Assembly (NCBI RefSeq): GCF_042432805.1 | Contig: NZ_JBHLWO010000007.1 | Span: 434,001-498,000 of the forward strand | Source of the DNA: Olivibacter oleidegradans | GTDB taxonomy: Bacteria > Bacteroidota > Bacteroidia > Sphingobacteriales > Sphingobacteriaceae | DNA length: 64,000 nucleotides | Reading direction: 5' to 3' | Part shown: one piece after another, positions 9,056 to 18,049 of the stretch | Position numbering within the stretch: position 1 is the first letter of the stretch | Layout: the number at the start of each line of letters is the position of its first letter | The notes under the pieces: model-generated | Database searches by the model: none | The model's input: only the letters and a program-made list of their open reading frames with translations | What the model was told of the DNA's origin: nothing | Program-made: the position numbers and the translations under genes

Positions 9056-10822
9056 ATGATGAAGAAAATTAAAGGCACACCGTTACGCTTTCCGATCAGT
9101 CCTATTTTTTTAATAGTATTTTTTGCGCTTTTACCTTGGCCTTCACAAGCACAGGTAACCGATAGTTCAGCGGATCCGTTCGATTCCGCTCCGCTTTTCA
9201 CCTATTTTAAGTATGAGGGAAAGGATGAAGTTTATCAAAAAAATCCGCTGAAGGCAAATGAATTCTATACACCAATATTACAGGGGTGTTATCCAGATCC
9301 GAGCATTACGCGTAAAGGTGATGATTATTACTTAGTGAATTCGTCTTTCGCATTTTTTCCGGGTGTTCCTATTTTTCATTCCAAGGATTTGGTTAACTGG
9401 AAACAAATTGGGTACGTTCTTGATCGGCCTTCGCAGCTGAAGGTAACAAATGCGGGTATGAGCGAGGGAATATATGCGCCGGATATTAGCTACAATCCTC
9501 ATAACGAGACCTTTTATATGATAACAACTCAGTTTGCGGGAGGGATAGGAAACATGGTGGTAAAAACGAAAGATCCTCTGAAAGGGTGGAGCGATCCTAT
9601 TAAACTCAACTTTGATGGTATTGATCCGGCACTTTTTTTTGACGACAACGGAAAAGCTTATGTTGTGCATAACGATGCACCCGAGAAGGGTAAGGAGCAA
9701 TATAATGGTCATCGGGTTATAAAAATATGGGATTATGATCTGGAACGTGATCAGATCATACCGGGTTCAGATAAGGTGATTGTTGACGGAGGTGTAGATA
9801 TCAGTAAGAAGCCGATCTGGATAGAAGGCCCGCATCTCTATAAAAGAAATGGGCGGTATTATTTGATGTGTGCAGAAGGTGGTACCGGTGATCAACACAG
9901 TGAAGTTGTTTTTGTTAGCGATAACCCTAAAGGACCTTTCGAACCAGCACCTAAAAATCCGATTCTGAGTCAACGGCATCTGCCAAAGGATAGGAAAAAT
10001 AAGGTCGACTGGGCTGGACATGCCGATTTGGTGGAGGGTCCTGATGGGAAATATTACGGCGTTTTTTTGGGTGTTAGGCCTAATGAGGCAAACCGTGTGA
10101 ATACGGGACGTGAGACTTTTATATTGCCGGTAGATTGGTCAGGTGTGTTCCCGGTGTTTGAAGGGGGGCTCGAACCGATGCCTGTGAAATTGAAAATGCC
10201 ATCAGGTGTGGTCAACAAGACCGGAAAAAATGGCTTTCTACCTAATGGGAATTTCGCGTTCATTGATGATTTTAAGGGAAAGACCTTGGATATGCGATGG
10301 ATCGGCGTAAGAGGCCCTCGGGAAAACTTCGTCCAAACGGGTAAGGAAGGACTACGAATAACGCCTTTGGAAACCAACATTAATGAAATAAAGCCCACAT
10401 CGGCCTTGTTTTATAGACAACAACATAAGGATTTTTCGGCAACAGTTCGTATGACCTATCAACCGATGTCCGAAAAGCATTTGGCAGGGATTACTTGTTT
10501 ACAAAAGGAAACGTTTCATTATGTTTTTGGTATTACGAAAAAAGGACAACAACATTACCTGGTTTTACAGCGTACAAGGAATGGCCAGTCCGAGCTTATC
10601 GCGCAAGAACGAATTGACATAAGTAAACCAATTGAACTGCAAGTTTCGGCGCAAGGAGATCGCTACCAATTCAGCTATGCTTTTGATGGAAAGAATTTTA
10701 AAAATTTGGGTGGAGCTGTTTCGGGGGATATCCTGTCAACAGATGTAGCCGGTGGTTTTACCGGTGCACTCATCGGACTATATGCGACGAAGGCAAATGA
10801 TATAAGCCCTAAGAGCGATTGA
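9056..10822 (+). CDS. secreted GH43 beta-xylosidase/arabinofuranosidase-like enzyme with C-terminal beta-sandwich
   Basis: A second GH43 enzyme, different in subfamily from the one at 4878. The signal peptide ends in WPSQAQ. Catalytic residues are placed at D81 (CYPDPSI), D190 (GIDPALFF) and E257 (WIEGPHLY), the canonical GH43 triad. The blade motif SSFAFFPGVPIFHSKDLVNW and the C-terminal domain from about residue 395 (FIDDFKGKTLDMRWIGVRGP) match the beta-xylosidase/alpha-L-arabinofuranosidase group with a second beta-sandwich. ATG codons at 9056 and 9059 are adjacent; either may be used. It lies 66 bases after the GH115 gene in the same orientation and is probably in the same operon. The most likely job is trimming xylo-oligosaccharides or arabinose decorations. 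Confidence 0.9.
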   Translation: MMKKIKGTPLRFPISPIFLIVFFALLPWPSQAQVTDSSADPFDSAPLFTYFKYEGKDEVYQKNPLKANEFYTPILQGCYPDPSITRKGDDYYLVNSSFAFFPGVPIFHSKDLVNWKQIGYVLDRPSQLKVTNAGMSEGIYAPDISYNPHNETFYMITTQFAGGIGNMVVKTKDPLKGWSDPIKLNFDGIDPALFFDDNGKAYVVHNDAPEKGKEQYNGHRVIKIWDYDLERDQIIPGSDKVIVDGGVDISKKPIWIEGPHLYKRNGRYYLMCAEGGTGDQHSEVVFVSDNPKGPFEPAPKNPILSQRHLPKDRKNKVDWAGHADLVEGPDGKYYGVFLGVRPNEANRVNTGRETFILPVDWSGVFPVFEGGLEPMPVKLKMPSGVVNKTGKNGFLPNGNFAFIDDFKGKTLDMRWIGVRGPRENFVQTGKEGLRITPLETNINEIKPTSALFYRQQHKDFSATVRMTYQPMSEKHLAGITCLQKETFHYVFGITKKGQQHYLVLQRTRNGQSELIAQERIDISKPIELQVSAQGDRYQFSYAFDGKNFKNLGGAVSGDILSTDVAGGFTGALIGLYATKANDISPKSD

Positions 10823-10884
10823 CCGCTGAAGGCGGCATGATGCTTATAAAAGCAAGCAAAAAATGAATAAAAGAAAATAATTGG

Positions 10885-11721
10885 ATGAAAACAACAAGTT
10901 GTACTCTTTTAATTGGGCTAATTGCATTGACATGCAGTTGTTTAGCACAGGATAAGCTTGGAGCTGCCCCAGTGGACTTCGATAAACCGCAGACCAATAT
11001 TCCACATGGTAAAATTGATACCTTATCTTATCCGTCTGCCGTGGTTGGTAAAGATCGCAAAGCACTCGTATATACGCCCCCCGGCTTTTCAGCTAACAAA
11101 AAGTATCCGGTTTTATATCTTTTGCATGGCATTGGTGGTGATGAAAAAGAATGGTTTGTTAATGGGCAACCGCATATCATCTTGGATAATCTATACGCAG
11201 AGGGGAAAATAGAGCCAATGTTGGTTGTACTTCCGAACGGTAGAGCTATGGAAGATGATCGTGCTATTGGCAACGTTTTCGATAGTGTAAAGGTACAGGC
11301 ATTTGCTCGATTTGAACAAGACTTGCTCCAGGATTTGATTCCTTTTATCGAGCAGAATTATCCGGTGTATACCGATCGGGAGCATCGTGCATTAGCAGGG
11401 CTTTCAATGGGAGGCGGGCAGTCTTTAAATTTCGGCCTTGGCAATCTCGAAAGCTTTGCTTGGATAGGTGGTTTTTCGTCGGCTCCTAATACTAAAACAC
11501 CTGAAGAGCTGGTTCCTGATGCCGCTTACGCTAAAAGCAAACTGAAACTTTTGTGGATTTCCTGTGGAGATGAAGATCGCTTAATCACCTTTAGTCGCCG
11601 ACTGCACGATTACTTAAAAAAACACCAAGTGCCCCATCTTTATTATGTTGAATCCGGTGGGCACGATTTTAACGTATGGAAGAACGATCTCTATTGGTTC
11701 AGTCAAAAAATATTTAAATGA
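10885..11721 (+). CDS. CE1-type carbohydrate esterase (acetylxylan or feruloyl esterase-like)
   Basis: An alpha/beta-hydrolase of the esterase-D/CE1 type that would remove acetyl or feruloyl groups from xylan. A signal peptide ends near CLAQ. Conserved parts are LYLLHGIGGDEKEW (oxyanion region), the nucleophile elbow GLSMGGG with S174, and the catalytic His in SGGHDF (H260). The acid is probably within SCGDEDR at about 230. Its 278 residues match a single catalytic domain without a carbohydrate-binding module. It is the last gene of the plus-strand xylan operon, 62 bases after the GH43 gene. Sequence alone does not separate acetylxylan from feruloyl esterase activity. Confidence 0.85.
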   Translation: MKTTSCTLLIGLIALTCSCLAQDKLGAAPVDFDKPQTNIPHGKIDTLSYPSAVVGKDRKALVYTPPGFSANKKYPVLYLLHGIGGDEKEWFVNGQPHIILDNLYAEGKIEPMLVVLPNGRAMEDDRAIGNVFDSVKVQAFARFEQDLLQDLIPFIEQNYPVYTDREHRALAGLSMGGGQSLNFGLGNLESFAWIGGFSSAPNTKTPEELVPDAAYAKSKLKLLWISCGDEDRLITFSRRLHDYLKKHQVPHLYYVESGGHDFNVWKNDLYWFSQKIFK

Positions 11722-11810
11722 CCATTGTGTCTCGCAGAAAGTTGTTGAGTTTAAATAAAAATGATTATCGGAAAGCTATCGGGGATATAGCTTTTAAAAA
11801 GAAACATTTT

Positions 11811-12180
11811 CTTTAGTCACTTTTTTCCGCAAAAAGTGACGCAAAAACTCGTCGCTTTAAAATTTACAGGAACGACAGTGCCTCCCAGTACTACTTGTAA
11901 ATTTTAGAGGCGACATATTGCAGAACGGTGGGTTTTTACTTTTAACCGAACGTATTATCTTTAGTCTTAAATACAGTCCCGCGCTAGGAAAAACGGCCTT
12001 GGAGGATATCGACGCAACGAGCAGTAAAGCATTTGCACCCTCGCTCATATTGCAATCCCCAAGCGGATTGAGGAAGTGAAACGGCTCCAATACGCGCCAG
12101 TGATGCTTTGCCATCGGTTGCAAGGTAGCCTACACATGCCTTGACTTTTTTGGTTCTTTTTGTGTTAAGACAAAAAGAAC
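11811..12180. repeat. hairpin-bounded intergenic element, probably an interspersed repeat
   Basis: In the 760-base gap before the HTCS gene, three inverted repeats delimit a block. They are GTCACTTTTT/AAAAAGTGAC (11816-11825 with 11831-11840), an imperfect 18/19-base pair beginning GTCGC (11851-11868 with 11896-11914), and GTTCTTTTTGT/ACAAAAAGAAC (12153-12163 with 12170-12180). Between them one minus-strand frame is open for 88 codons, without a recognisable domain. The layout resembles non-coding interspersed repeats of Bacteroidota intergenic regions; I infer a mobile or repeated element. The rest of the gap (11722-11810 and 12181-12336) shows nothing further. Confidence 0.45.
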
Positions 12181-12336
12181 ACGATAGATTTGATTAAGAA
12201 AACCTTCTTTTAATATAAACACCTTCTTCTGTATATTGAAGCGAAACCCTTGTTTAAGTGCAAAAAGCCGATGGTCACATATATAAATTATAATACTTAT
12301 CTCTTGTGAATACCTGTTAAAATTGCCAACGTTGGT

Positions 12337-12344
12337 TATTTTTG
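12337..12344 (+). promoter_or_regulatory. candidate -7 element for the HTCS gene
   Basis: TATTTTTG matches the Bacteroidota -7 consensus TAnnTTTG. It would give a leader of about 130 bases before the ATG at 12483. No convincing -33 TTG/TTTG at standard spacing is visible. Confidence 0.35.
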
Positions 12345-12482
12345 TAATCTATTAGTAATGAAACAGTTATTTTTAGTGTCGCTAAAACGTTTATCGCATA
12401 TTTTTATGTGAAAATCCAATTCTATTTGCTTACTTTAGCATCAACTAACTAATTAATTCAGTTTTTCTGAAAGGAGCCTGTT

Positions 12483-15400
12483 ATGATGCGAAGTATTACT
12501 GGTCATTACGTTATACTGGTCTTTTTTTGCCTATGTTGTTTTTGTGTTGTAGGCGGTCATGAACTACCTACAGGGTTTAAAAGCTACTCCACCAAAGACG
12601 GTCTTTCATCTAATACGGTATATGGTATTTGGAAGGATAGTTTTGGTTTGTTATGGCTGGCTACCGAAGATGGTCTCAATCGCTTTGATGGAACAAATTT
12701 CAAAGTATATCGACATAACCCACAGGAAGAAGAAAGCCTTCGAGCAAACCACATTACGGCTTTATACGAAGCTTCGAATGGATGTCTTTGGATTGGAACC
12801 AATGGCGGGGCATTAAGCTTTTACGATCGTAGCAAAGACGCCATCATTAACTATAGGGGACAACCGCTCCGTAAAAAATTCAGTACAGCTATTACGAGTA
12901 TCGGAGACGATAGTCGAGGGAATATTTGGGTTGCTTCGTATGGGGCTTTATATATCTTTAATCCCCATACGAAACACCTCGTTGATCATGACGACTATGC
13001 TAAATTGATGGACACTTTTTCGGGAAAGAATACATTGGTGATTTTTAGAGATAAAAAGCAACAAATGTGGATTGGCACCGATAGTGGTCTGTACGTTTAT
13101 AACCATAAACTCGAATTATTAGCGACTTTTAAACATCGGGAATCCGACAAGGGAAGCCTGGCAGACGATTATGTAACTGCCATAACAGAGGATGGGATGG
13201 GACAACTCTGGGTTGGAACAATGGGAGGGCTCGGTATGCTAGAGAAAGGAAAATGGACGTTCAGAAATTATTATTCAACCTCGGCTCCATTGAAAATCAG
13301 TAGCGATAAAGTATACGCTTTAGCGCCTGACGGCGTAAATGGTCTTTGGGTAGGTACGGATGAAGGTTTAGATGTATTAGATGTGGCGTCTTTAAAAATC
13401 CGGAGCTTTAGACCGGATAAACGGAATATGCAGAGTTTAAGCAGCCGATCAATCCGTTCCATCCTTATTGATAAAGCAGGAATATATTGGGTGGGCACTT
13501 ATCAAGGCGGACTCAATAAATATGACAAAAACCTGAGTCAATTTAATTTAAAGGAGTGCAATATCTTCGACCCTTATGGATTACGTTCGCCGATTGTAAC
13601 GGCTTTTGCTGAATATGGCCAAAATGTATTTGTAGGCACCGATGGAGGTGGTCTGCATCTATATGACCGTTCCTCGAATTTGTTGCAACATATAGAAATA
13701 CCCAAGCCAAAACGTGATTGTGCGCACGATCTGAGTGTCCTGGCCATGGAAATGGGACATAACAATCGTTTGTGGTTGGGAACCTATATGGATGGCTTAT
13801 TTTCATACGACCCCGAGAGTAAACGCAGCAAGCAATACATAAAGGGCAAGGGAGCGAAGCATTTAAACCATGCCGATATTTTTTGTTTAAAGGAAGACAG
13901 AAAAGGCAATCTCTGGATTGGAACAAATGGAGGAGGGCTTAATTTGCTACATGTCGACGAGGAGCGTATTGAGAAATTCGTCCACACAGCTATACGCGAA
14001 GATGACCCGACACAGCCTGCCAGTAATTACATTCGATCCATTGAAGAGGATCGAGGTGGTCGCATTTGGATCGGTACCTTTGGCTCCGGCATCTCCATCT
14101 TTAATCCTGAAAATAAGAGGTTTTCATTTTATAATAAAGCCAATAGTGGGTTGCCGAGTAATTACGTGTTAACCATTAAGGAGGATCGAGAAGGAAATAT
14201 TTGGGTTGGTACAGCGGGCAACGGGATCGGATATCTAAAGAAAGGAACCGGGAAATTTATCACCTTGTCAGAAAATGATGGCTTGATCAATGGCGTGGTT
14301 CAGAAAATTCTTGAGGACCACTCGGGTAAATTGTGGTTCAGTACCAACAAAGGATTAAGTTCATACGATATAAAAGAAAATAGTTTCAAAAATTATTCTT
14401 ATCATGCTGGTTTACAGACGGGATCTTTTGTATTGGGCTCCGGTTTGTGTCTTAGTGATGGTGAAATTTTCTTTGGCGGACAAAAAGGATTCAACCACTT
14501 TAATCCTTCCCAACTAAAGATAAATAAGAATGTGCCACCGGTAATTTTAACAGACTTAAAGATCGATAACCAGCGCATTTCACCTTCAAAGGAGGGCCCC
14601 ATTCGCAGTTCCTTATTAATGGCGAAAGAAATTCAATTAAAATACAAACAGAACTTTTTGATCTCCTTTGAAGCATTGAATTTTACAGTAGCAGAAGAGA
14701 ATCGATATCGATACAAACTGGAAGGATTTGACAAAAATTGGATTATTGCGGGTAGGGAACATAGTGCTTACTATACAAATTTGGATCCGGGAGCGTATAC
14801 ATTTCATGTGCAAGCAAGTAATAACGATGGGGTTTGGAATAAAGAAGGTAGGTCCATACGCGTGACTGTCGCACCACCTTTCTGGCGTACTATATATGCT
14901 TATATGGTGTATATGATAGTGATTGGAGGTGTTTTATTGTATATACGTCATCGGGGCATTAAAAAACTGGAGGCAAAATTTGCCTTGGAGCAGGAGCGTC
15001 TGCAGGCTAAACAGCTATTAGAACAAGAGCGTAAGGAAGCTGAGCATCTACATCAATTGGATCGGATGAAGATTAAATTTTTGACCAATCTGAGCCACGA
15101 ATTTCGCACGCCAATTTCGCTCATCATGGGGCCCGTTGATAATTTGATAGCACAGACACAGGAACCAGGGCAATCTAGCCAGTTGAATTTGATTAAGCGA
15201 AATGCTCGTCGATTACTGAATCTGGTGAATCAACTGCTTGATTTCAGAAAAATGGAAGAGAAGGAATTACGGCTGCAATGTACACCGGGCAATTTCGTTT
15301 CTTTTATAGAGGAGATTAGTGATTCTTTTAACGATCTGGCCAGTCGAAAAAAAATCGATTACGCATTTTATACCTCCTTATCGTCGGTTTCCGCTTGGTT

Positions 15401-16646
15401 CGACCATGATAAGATTGAGCGGATCTTATTCAATTTACTATCCAATGCTTTCAAGTTTACACCAGAGGGAGGGGCCATATCTTTAAATTTAGAAAAAATT
15501 GAAAGTGGTGCGAACAATGAATTCGTATCATTACATGTTGCCGTGAAAGATTCCGGCATTGGTATTCCCAAAGAAGCTCAGCAACGGATATTTGATAGTT
15601 TTTTTCAATATGATTCAGGTGCAATGATACTGAATCAAGGTACCGGTATTGGCTTATCTATCGCGCGGACTTTTGTAGATATGCATGGTGGTAAATTGCA
15701 AGTAATAAGCGAGCCTGGTAAGGGAAGCATTTTTTCTTTTGATGTAAACCTTAAACGCGTAACGTCAGATTTAGACGAAACAGTGTCGGCAGCATATGAA
15801 ACAAAGCCAACCACACCTTATGACAAGACGCCCATGGAAAGTGAGCTGCTTACGTCGCATGCTTCCGTTTTGATTATAGAGGATGACGATGATTTCCGCT
15901 TTTATATTAAAGATAACTTAAAATCCTACTATAGAGTGTTTGAAGCCGCAGATGGAAAGGAAGGATGGCAACGGGCTCTTTTTCACCACCCGGATATTAT
16001 CGTTTGTGACATTCAAATGCCGGTGATGAATGGGCTGGATTTAGTTCGGAAATTGAAGTCAGATAAGCGAACGAAACATATTCCGGTTGTTTTGCTAACG
16101 GCATCAAATGAAGAAAAAGGATTGTTGCTTGGTTTGGAATCCGGAGCGACCGATTACATGACTAAACCTTTTGACTTTGCTGTCTTGCAGACTAAGATAG
16201 CTAATTTGTTGTCTTTAAACCAGGCATTTAAAGATGCCTATTCTAAACAAATCAGTATAACGGTTCCTGAAGACGAAGTGGTATCCGAAAGAGAAAAATT
16301 CTTGCAGAAAGTGGTTGCCTATATCCACGAAAATATGGGCAATAGCCAATTATCAGTCGAAAGTGTGAGCGCACACCTTTTTATTAGCCGAGCATCTCTA
16401 TACAATCGATTATTGGAGTTTACCGGTATGACCCCTGTAGAATTTATACGTGCCGCAAAACTAGAAAGAGCAGCCTATTTACTGGAGAAAAGCGATATGA
16501 ACGTTGCTGAAGTTGCTTATGAAACGGGCTTTGCCAATCCCAATTATTTTACCAAAGTTTTTAAAGCAAAGTATCAGTTGACACCTTCAGAATTTATTCA
16601 GGCAGTTTCAAAGGGCAGGAATGTGATGATGCAGGAGGAGAAATAA
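12483..16646 (+). CDS. hybrid two-component system (HTCS) sensor/regulator of the xylan locus
   Basis: A one-protein signalling system that senses oligosaccharide in the periplasm and activates the neighbouring glycan genes. After a signal peptide come repeated Reg_prop blades (LLWLATEDGLNRFDG, CLWIGTNGGALSFYD and others) forming the sensor propellers to about residue 710. A Y_Y_Y domain follows (about 720-785), then one membrane helix (about 801-823) and a coiled linker. The histidine kinase has H872 in LSHEFRTP, with the ATPase domain at about 970-1085. The receiver domain (about 1126-1240) has the phospho-acceptor D1176 in VCDIQMP, and an AraC-type HTH runs from about 1269 to 1380. All key residues are intact. 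It sits between the two halves of the locus, so it is the likely regulator of both. Confidence 0.95.
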   Translation: MMRSITGHYVILVFFCLCCFCVVGGHELPTGFKSYSTKDGLSSNTVYGIWKDSFGLLWLATEDGLNRFDGTNFKVYRHNPQEEESLRANHITALYEASNGCLWIGTNGGALSFYDRSKDAIINYRGQPLRKKFSTAITSIGDDSRGNIWVASYGALYIFNPHTKHLVDHDDYAKLMDTFSGKNTLVIFRDKKQQMWIGTDSGLYVYNHKLELLATFKHRESDKGSLADDYVTAITEDGMGQLWVGTMGGLGMLEKGKWTFRNYYSTSAPLKISSDKVYALAPDGVNGLWVGTDEGLDVLDVASLKIRSFRPDKRNMQSLSSRSIRSILIDKAGIYWVGTYQGGLNKYDKNLSQFNLKECNIFDPYGLRSPIVTAFAEYGQNVFVGTDGGGLHLYDRSSNLLQHIEIPKPKRDCAHDLSVLAMEMGHNNRLWLGTYMDGLFSYDPESKRSKQYIKGKGAKHLNHADIFCLKEDRKGNLWIGTNGGGLNLLHVDEERIEKFVHTAIREDDPTQPASNYIRSIEEDRGGRIWIGTFGSGISIFNPENKRFSFYNKANSGLPSNYVLTIKEDREGNIWVGTAGNGIGYLKKGTGKFITLSENDGLINGVVQKILEDHSGKLWFSTNKGLSSYDIKENSFKNYSYHAGLQTGSFVLGSGLCLSDGEIFFGGQKGFNHFNPSQLKINKNVPPVILTDLKIDNQRISPSKEGPIRSSLLMAKEIQLKYKQNFLISFEALNFTVAEENRYRYKLEGFDKNWIIAGREHSAYYTNLDPGAYTFHVQASNNDGVWNKEGRSIRVTVAPPFWRTIYAYMVYMIVIGGVLLYIRHRGIKKLEAKFALEQERLQAKQLLEQERKEAEHLHQLDRMKIKFLTNLSHEFRTPISLIMGPVDNLIAQTQEPGQSSQLNLIKRNARRLLNLVNQLLDFRKMEEKELRLQCTPGNFVSFIEEISDSFNDLASRKKIDYAFYTSLSSVSAWFDHDKIERILFNLLSNAFKFTPEGGAISLNLEKIESGANNEFVSLHVAVKDSGIGIPKEAQQRIFDSFFQYDSGAMILNQGTGIGLSIARTFVDMHGGKLQVISEPGKGSIFSFDVNLKRVTSDLDETVSAAYETKPTTPYDKTPMESELLTSHASVLIIEDDDDFRFYIKDNLKSYYRVFEAADGKEGWQRALFHHPDIIVCDIQMPVMNGLDLVRKLKSDKRTKHIPVVLLTASNEEKGLLLGLESGATDYMTKPFDFAVLQTKIANLLSLNQAFKDAYSKQISITVPEDEVVSEREKFLQKVVAYIHENMGNSQLSVESVSAHLFISRASLYNRLLEFTGMTPVEFIRAAKLERAAYLLEKSDMNVAEVAYETGFANPNYFTKVFKAKYQLTPSEFIQAVSKGRNVMMQEEK

Positions 16647-16766
16647 AGGAAGGGGACGCTCCCTATTTTCGTCTTTTCAAGGAGGGACGACGAAGCGATC
16701 GCTGGATTTAAACATTTTTATCCCTTTTTTCTCGATTAGCATCGGCGTAATCATTCGGTTAACGGA

Positions 16767-16774
16767 TATTTTTG
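16767..16774 (+). promoter_or_regulatory. candidate -7 element for the GH10 xylanase
   Basis: TATTTTTG fits TAnnTTTG, 47 bases before the ATG at 16822. This suggests the xylanase has its own promoter rather than depending on read-through from the HTCS gene, whose stop is 175 bases upstream. Confidence 0.4.
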
Positions 16775-16821
16775 ATAAATACTTCTTGTCAATAGATCCA
16801 TAACTGAAATATTATAGCCAT

Positions 16822-17940
16822 ATGTTATATCGGAAAAAAAAAACAAACGCAATCAATTCATCTCCTACAAACGCCATTTGTTTATTCTTATTCGTGCTTT
16901 TATGTGTGCAGTCGCTGATGGCACAAGATAATACAAAAGGATTGAAAGACTATTATCAAGAATTTTTTCCTATAGGCGTAGCGGTCAATGGGCGGTCGCT
17001 TGCAGGACAAGAGGCCCATTTATTACTACAGGAGTTTAATAGTATTACGCCGGAGAATGCCATGAAAATGGAAGTGATACACCCCCGAAAACTGGAATAT
17101 AATTGGGCTCTTGCTGATAGTATCGTTGCCTTTGCGCAGAAAAATCGATTGCGTGTTAGAGGACATACACTGCTTTGGCATGAGCAGGTCCCTGATTGGT
17201 TTTTCCTTGATGATCAAGGAGCTCCTGTGACAAAAGATACTTTATTAAAAAGGCTGAAAGATCATATTACTACGGTGGTTGGGCGTTACAAAGGGAAAGT
17301 TTATGCTTGGGATGTGCTGAATGAAGTTATCGATGACAATCCGAAGCAGTTTCTGCGTCAGTCTAAGTGGTTGGAGATTGCCGGTGAAGAGATACTGGCG
17401 AAGGCGTTTGAGTATGCGCATGAAGTTGATCCGGATGCGCTCTTATTTTATAACGATTATAACAGCGAACGTCCGGAGAAGAGAGAGCGGATATATCGTT
17501 TGGTGAAAAAACTAGTGGATGACGGTGTCCCTATTCATGGGATCGGGTTACAGGGGCATTGGTCAATTTTCGAGCCTTCTACTTCTGATCTGGAACAAGC
17601 CATTGAACGTTACGCTTCACTTGGTTTGCAGCTGCATTTTACCGAACTGGATGTGTCCGTGTATCCTTGGGAAAAAGAAAGAAGAAGGAAGCGCCCGGGT
17701 GAGATCGATGCTTTAACCCCAGCGCTTGAAGAAAAGCAAATAGCACAGTATGAAATGATCTTTTCCGTTTTCAGAAAATATAAAAGTCATATTACCAGTG
17801 TGACCTTCTGGAATTTATCGGACCGTTATTCGTGGTTAGATCATTATCCTGTACAGGGTAGGAAGAATTATCCCTTGCTATTTGATCGCAATCTTGAACG
17901 TAAAAAAGCTTACTATAAAGTAGTTGATTTCAAAAACTAG
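16822..17940 (+). CDS. secreted GH10 endo-1,4-beta-xylanase
   Basis: Cleaves the xylan backbone with retention of configuration. The N-terminus is a signal peptide (hydrophobic stretch ending SLMAQ). The barrel carries the GH10 landmarks ITPENAMKMEVIHP, GHTLLWHEQVPDWF, and the acid/base E168 in WDVLNEV. FYNDYNSERPEKRERIY and the nucleophile E275 in HFTELDVS follow, and then FWNLSDRYSWLDHYP. All active-site residues are present. The 372 residues correspond to a lone catalytic domain without a carbohydrate-binding module. It has a candidate own promoter and faces the convergent esterase gene. It would supply oligosaccharides for both SusC/D systems. The call is very secure. Confidence 0.96.
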   Translation: MLYRKKKTNAINSSPTNAICLFLFVLLCVQSLMAQDNTKGLKDYYQEFFPIGVAVNGRSLAGQEAHLLLQEFNSITPENAMKMEVIHPRKLEYNWALADSIVAFAQKNRLRVRGHTLLWHEQVPDWFFLDDQGAPVTKDTLLKRLKDHITTVVGRYKGKVYAWDVLNEVIDDNPKQFLRQSKWLEIAGEEILAKAFEYAHEVDPDALLFYNDYNSERPEKRERIYRLVKKLVDDGVPIHGIGLQGHWSIFEPSTSDLEQAIERYASLGLQLHFTELDVSVYPWEKERRRKRPGEIDALTPALEEKQIAQYEMIFSVFRKYKSHITSVTFWNLSDRYSWLDHYPVQGRKNYPLLFDRNLERKKAYYKVVDFKN

Positions 17941-18049
17941 TTTGTAAATCGATATTTATCATACGCATTTAAACCATATGCGAAGCTATCGTCAAGGATC
18001 AATTGTATTCATTGTATACCTTCATTGTGATAGAAATGGCTAAACCCTG

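Noticed and set aside
11857..12123. 88-codon open frame on the minus strand
   Set aside because: It lies inside the hairpin-framed element, shows no domain or signal, and its ends coincide with an inverted repeat. It is more likely part of a non-coding repeat.
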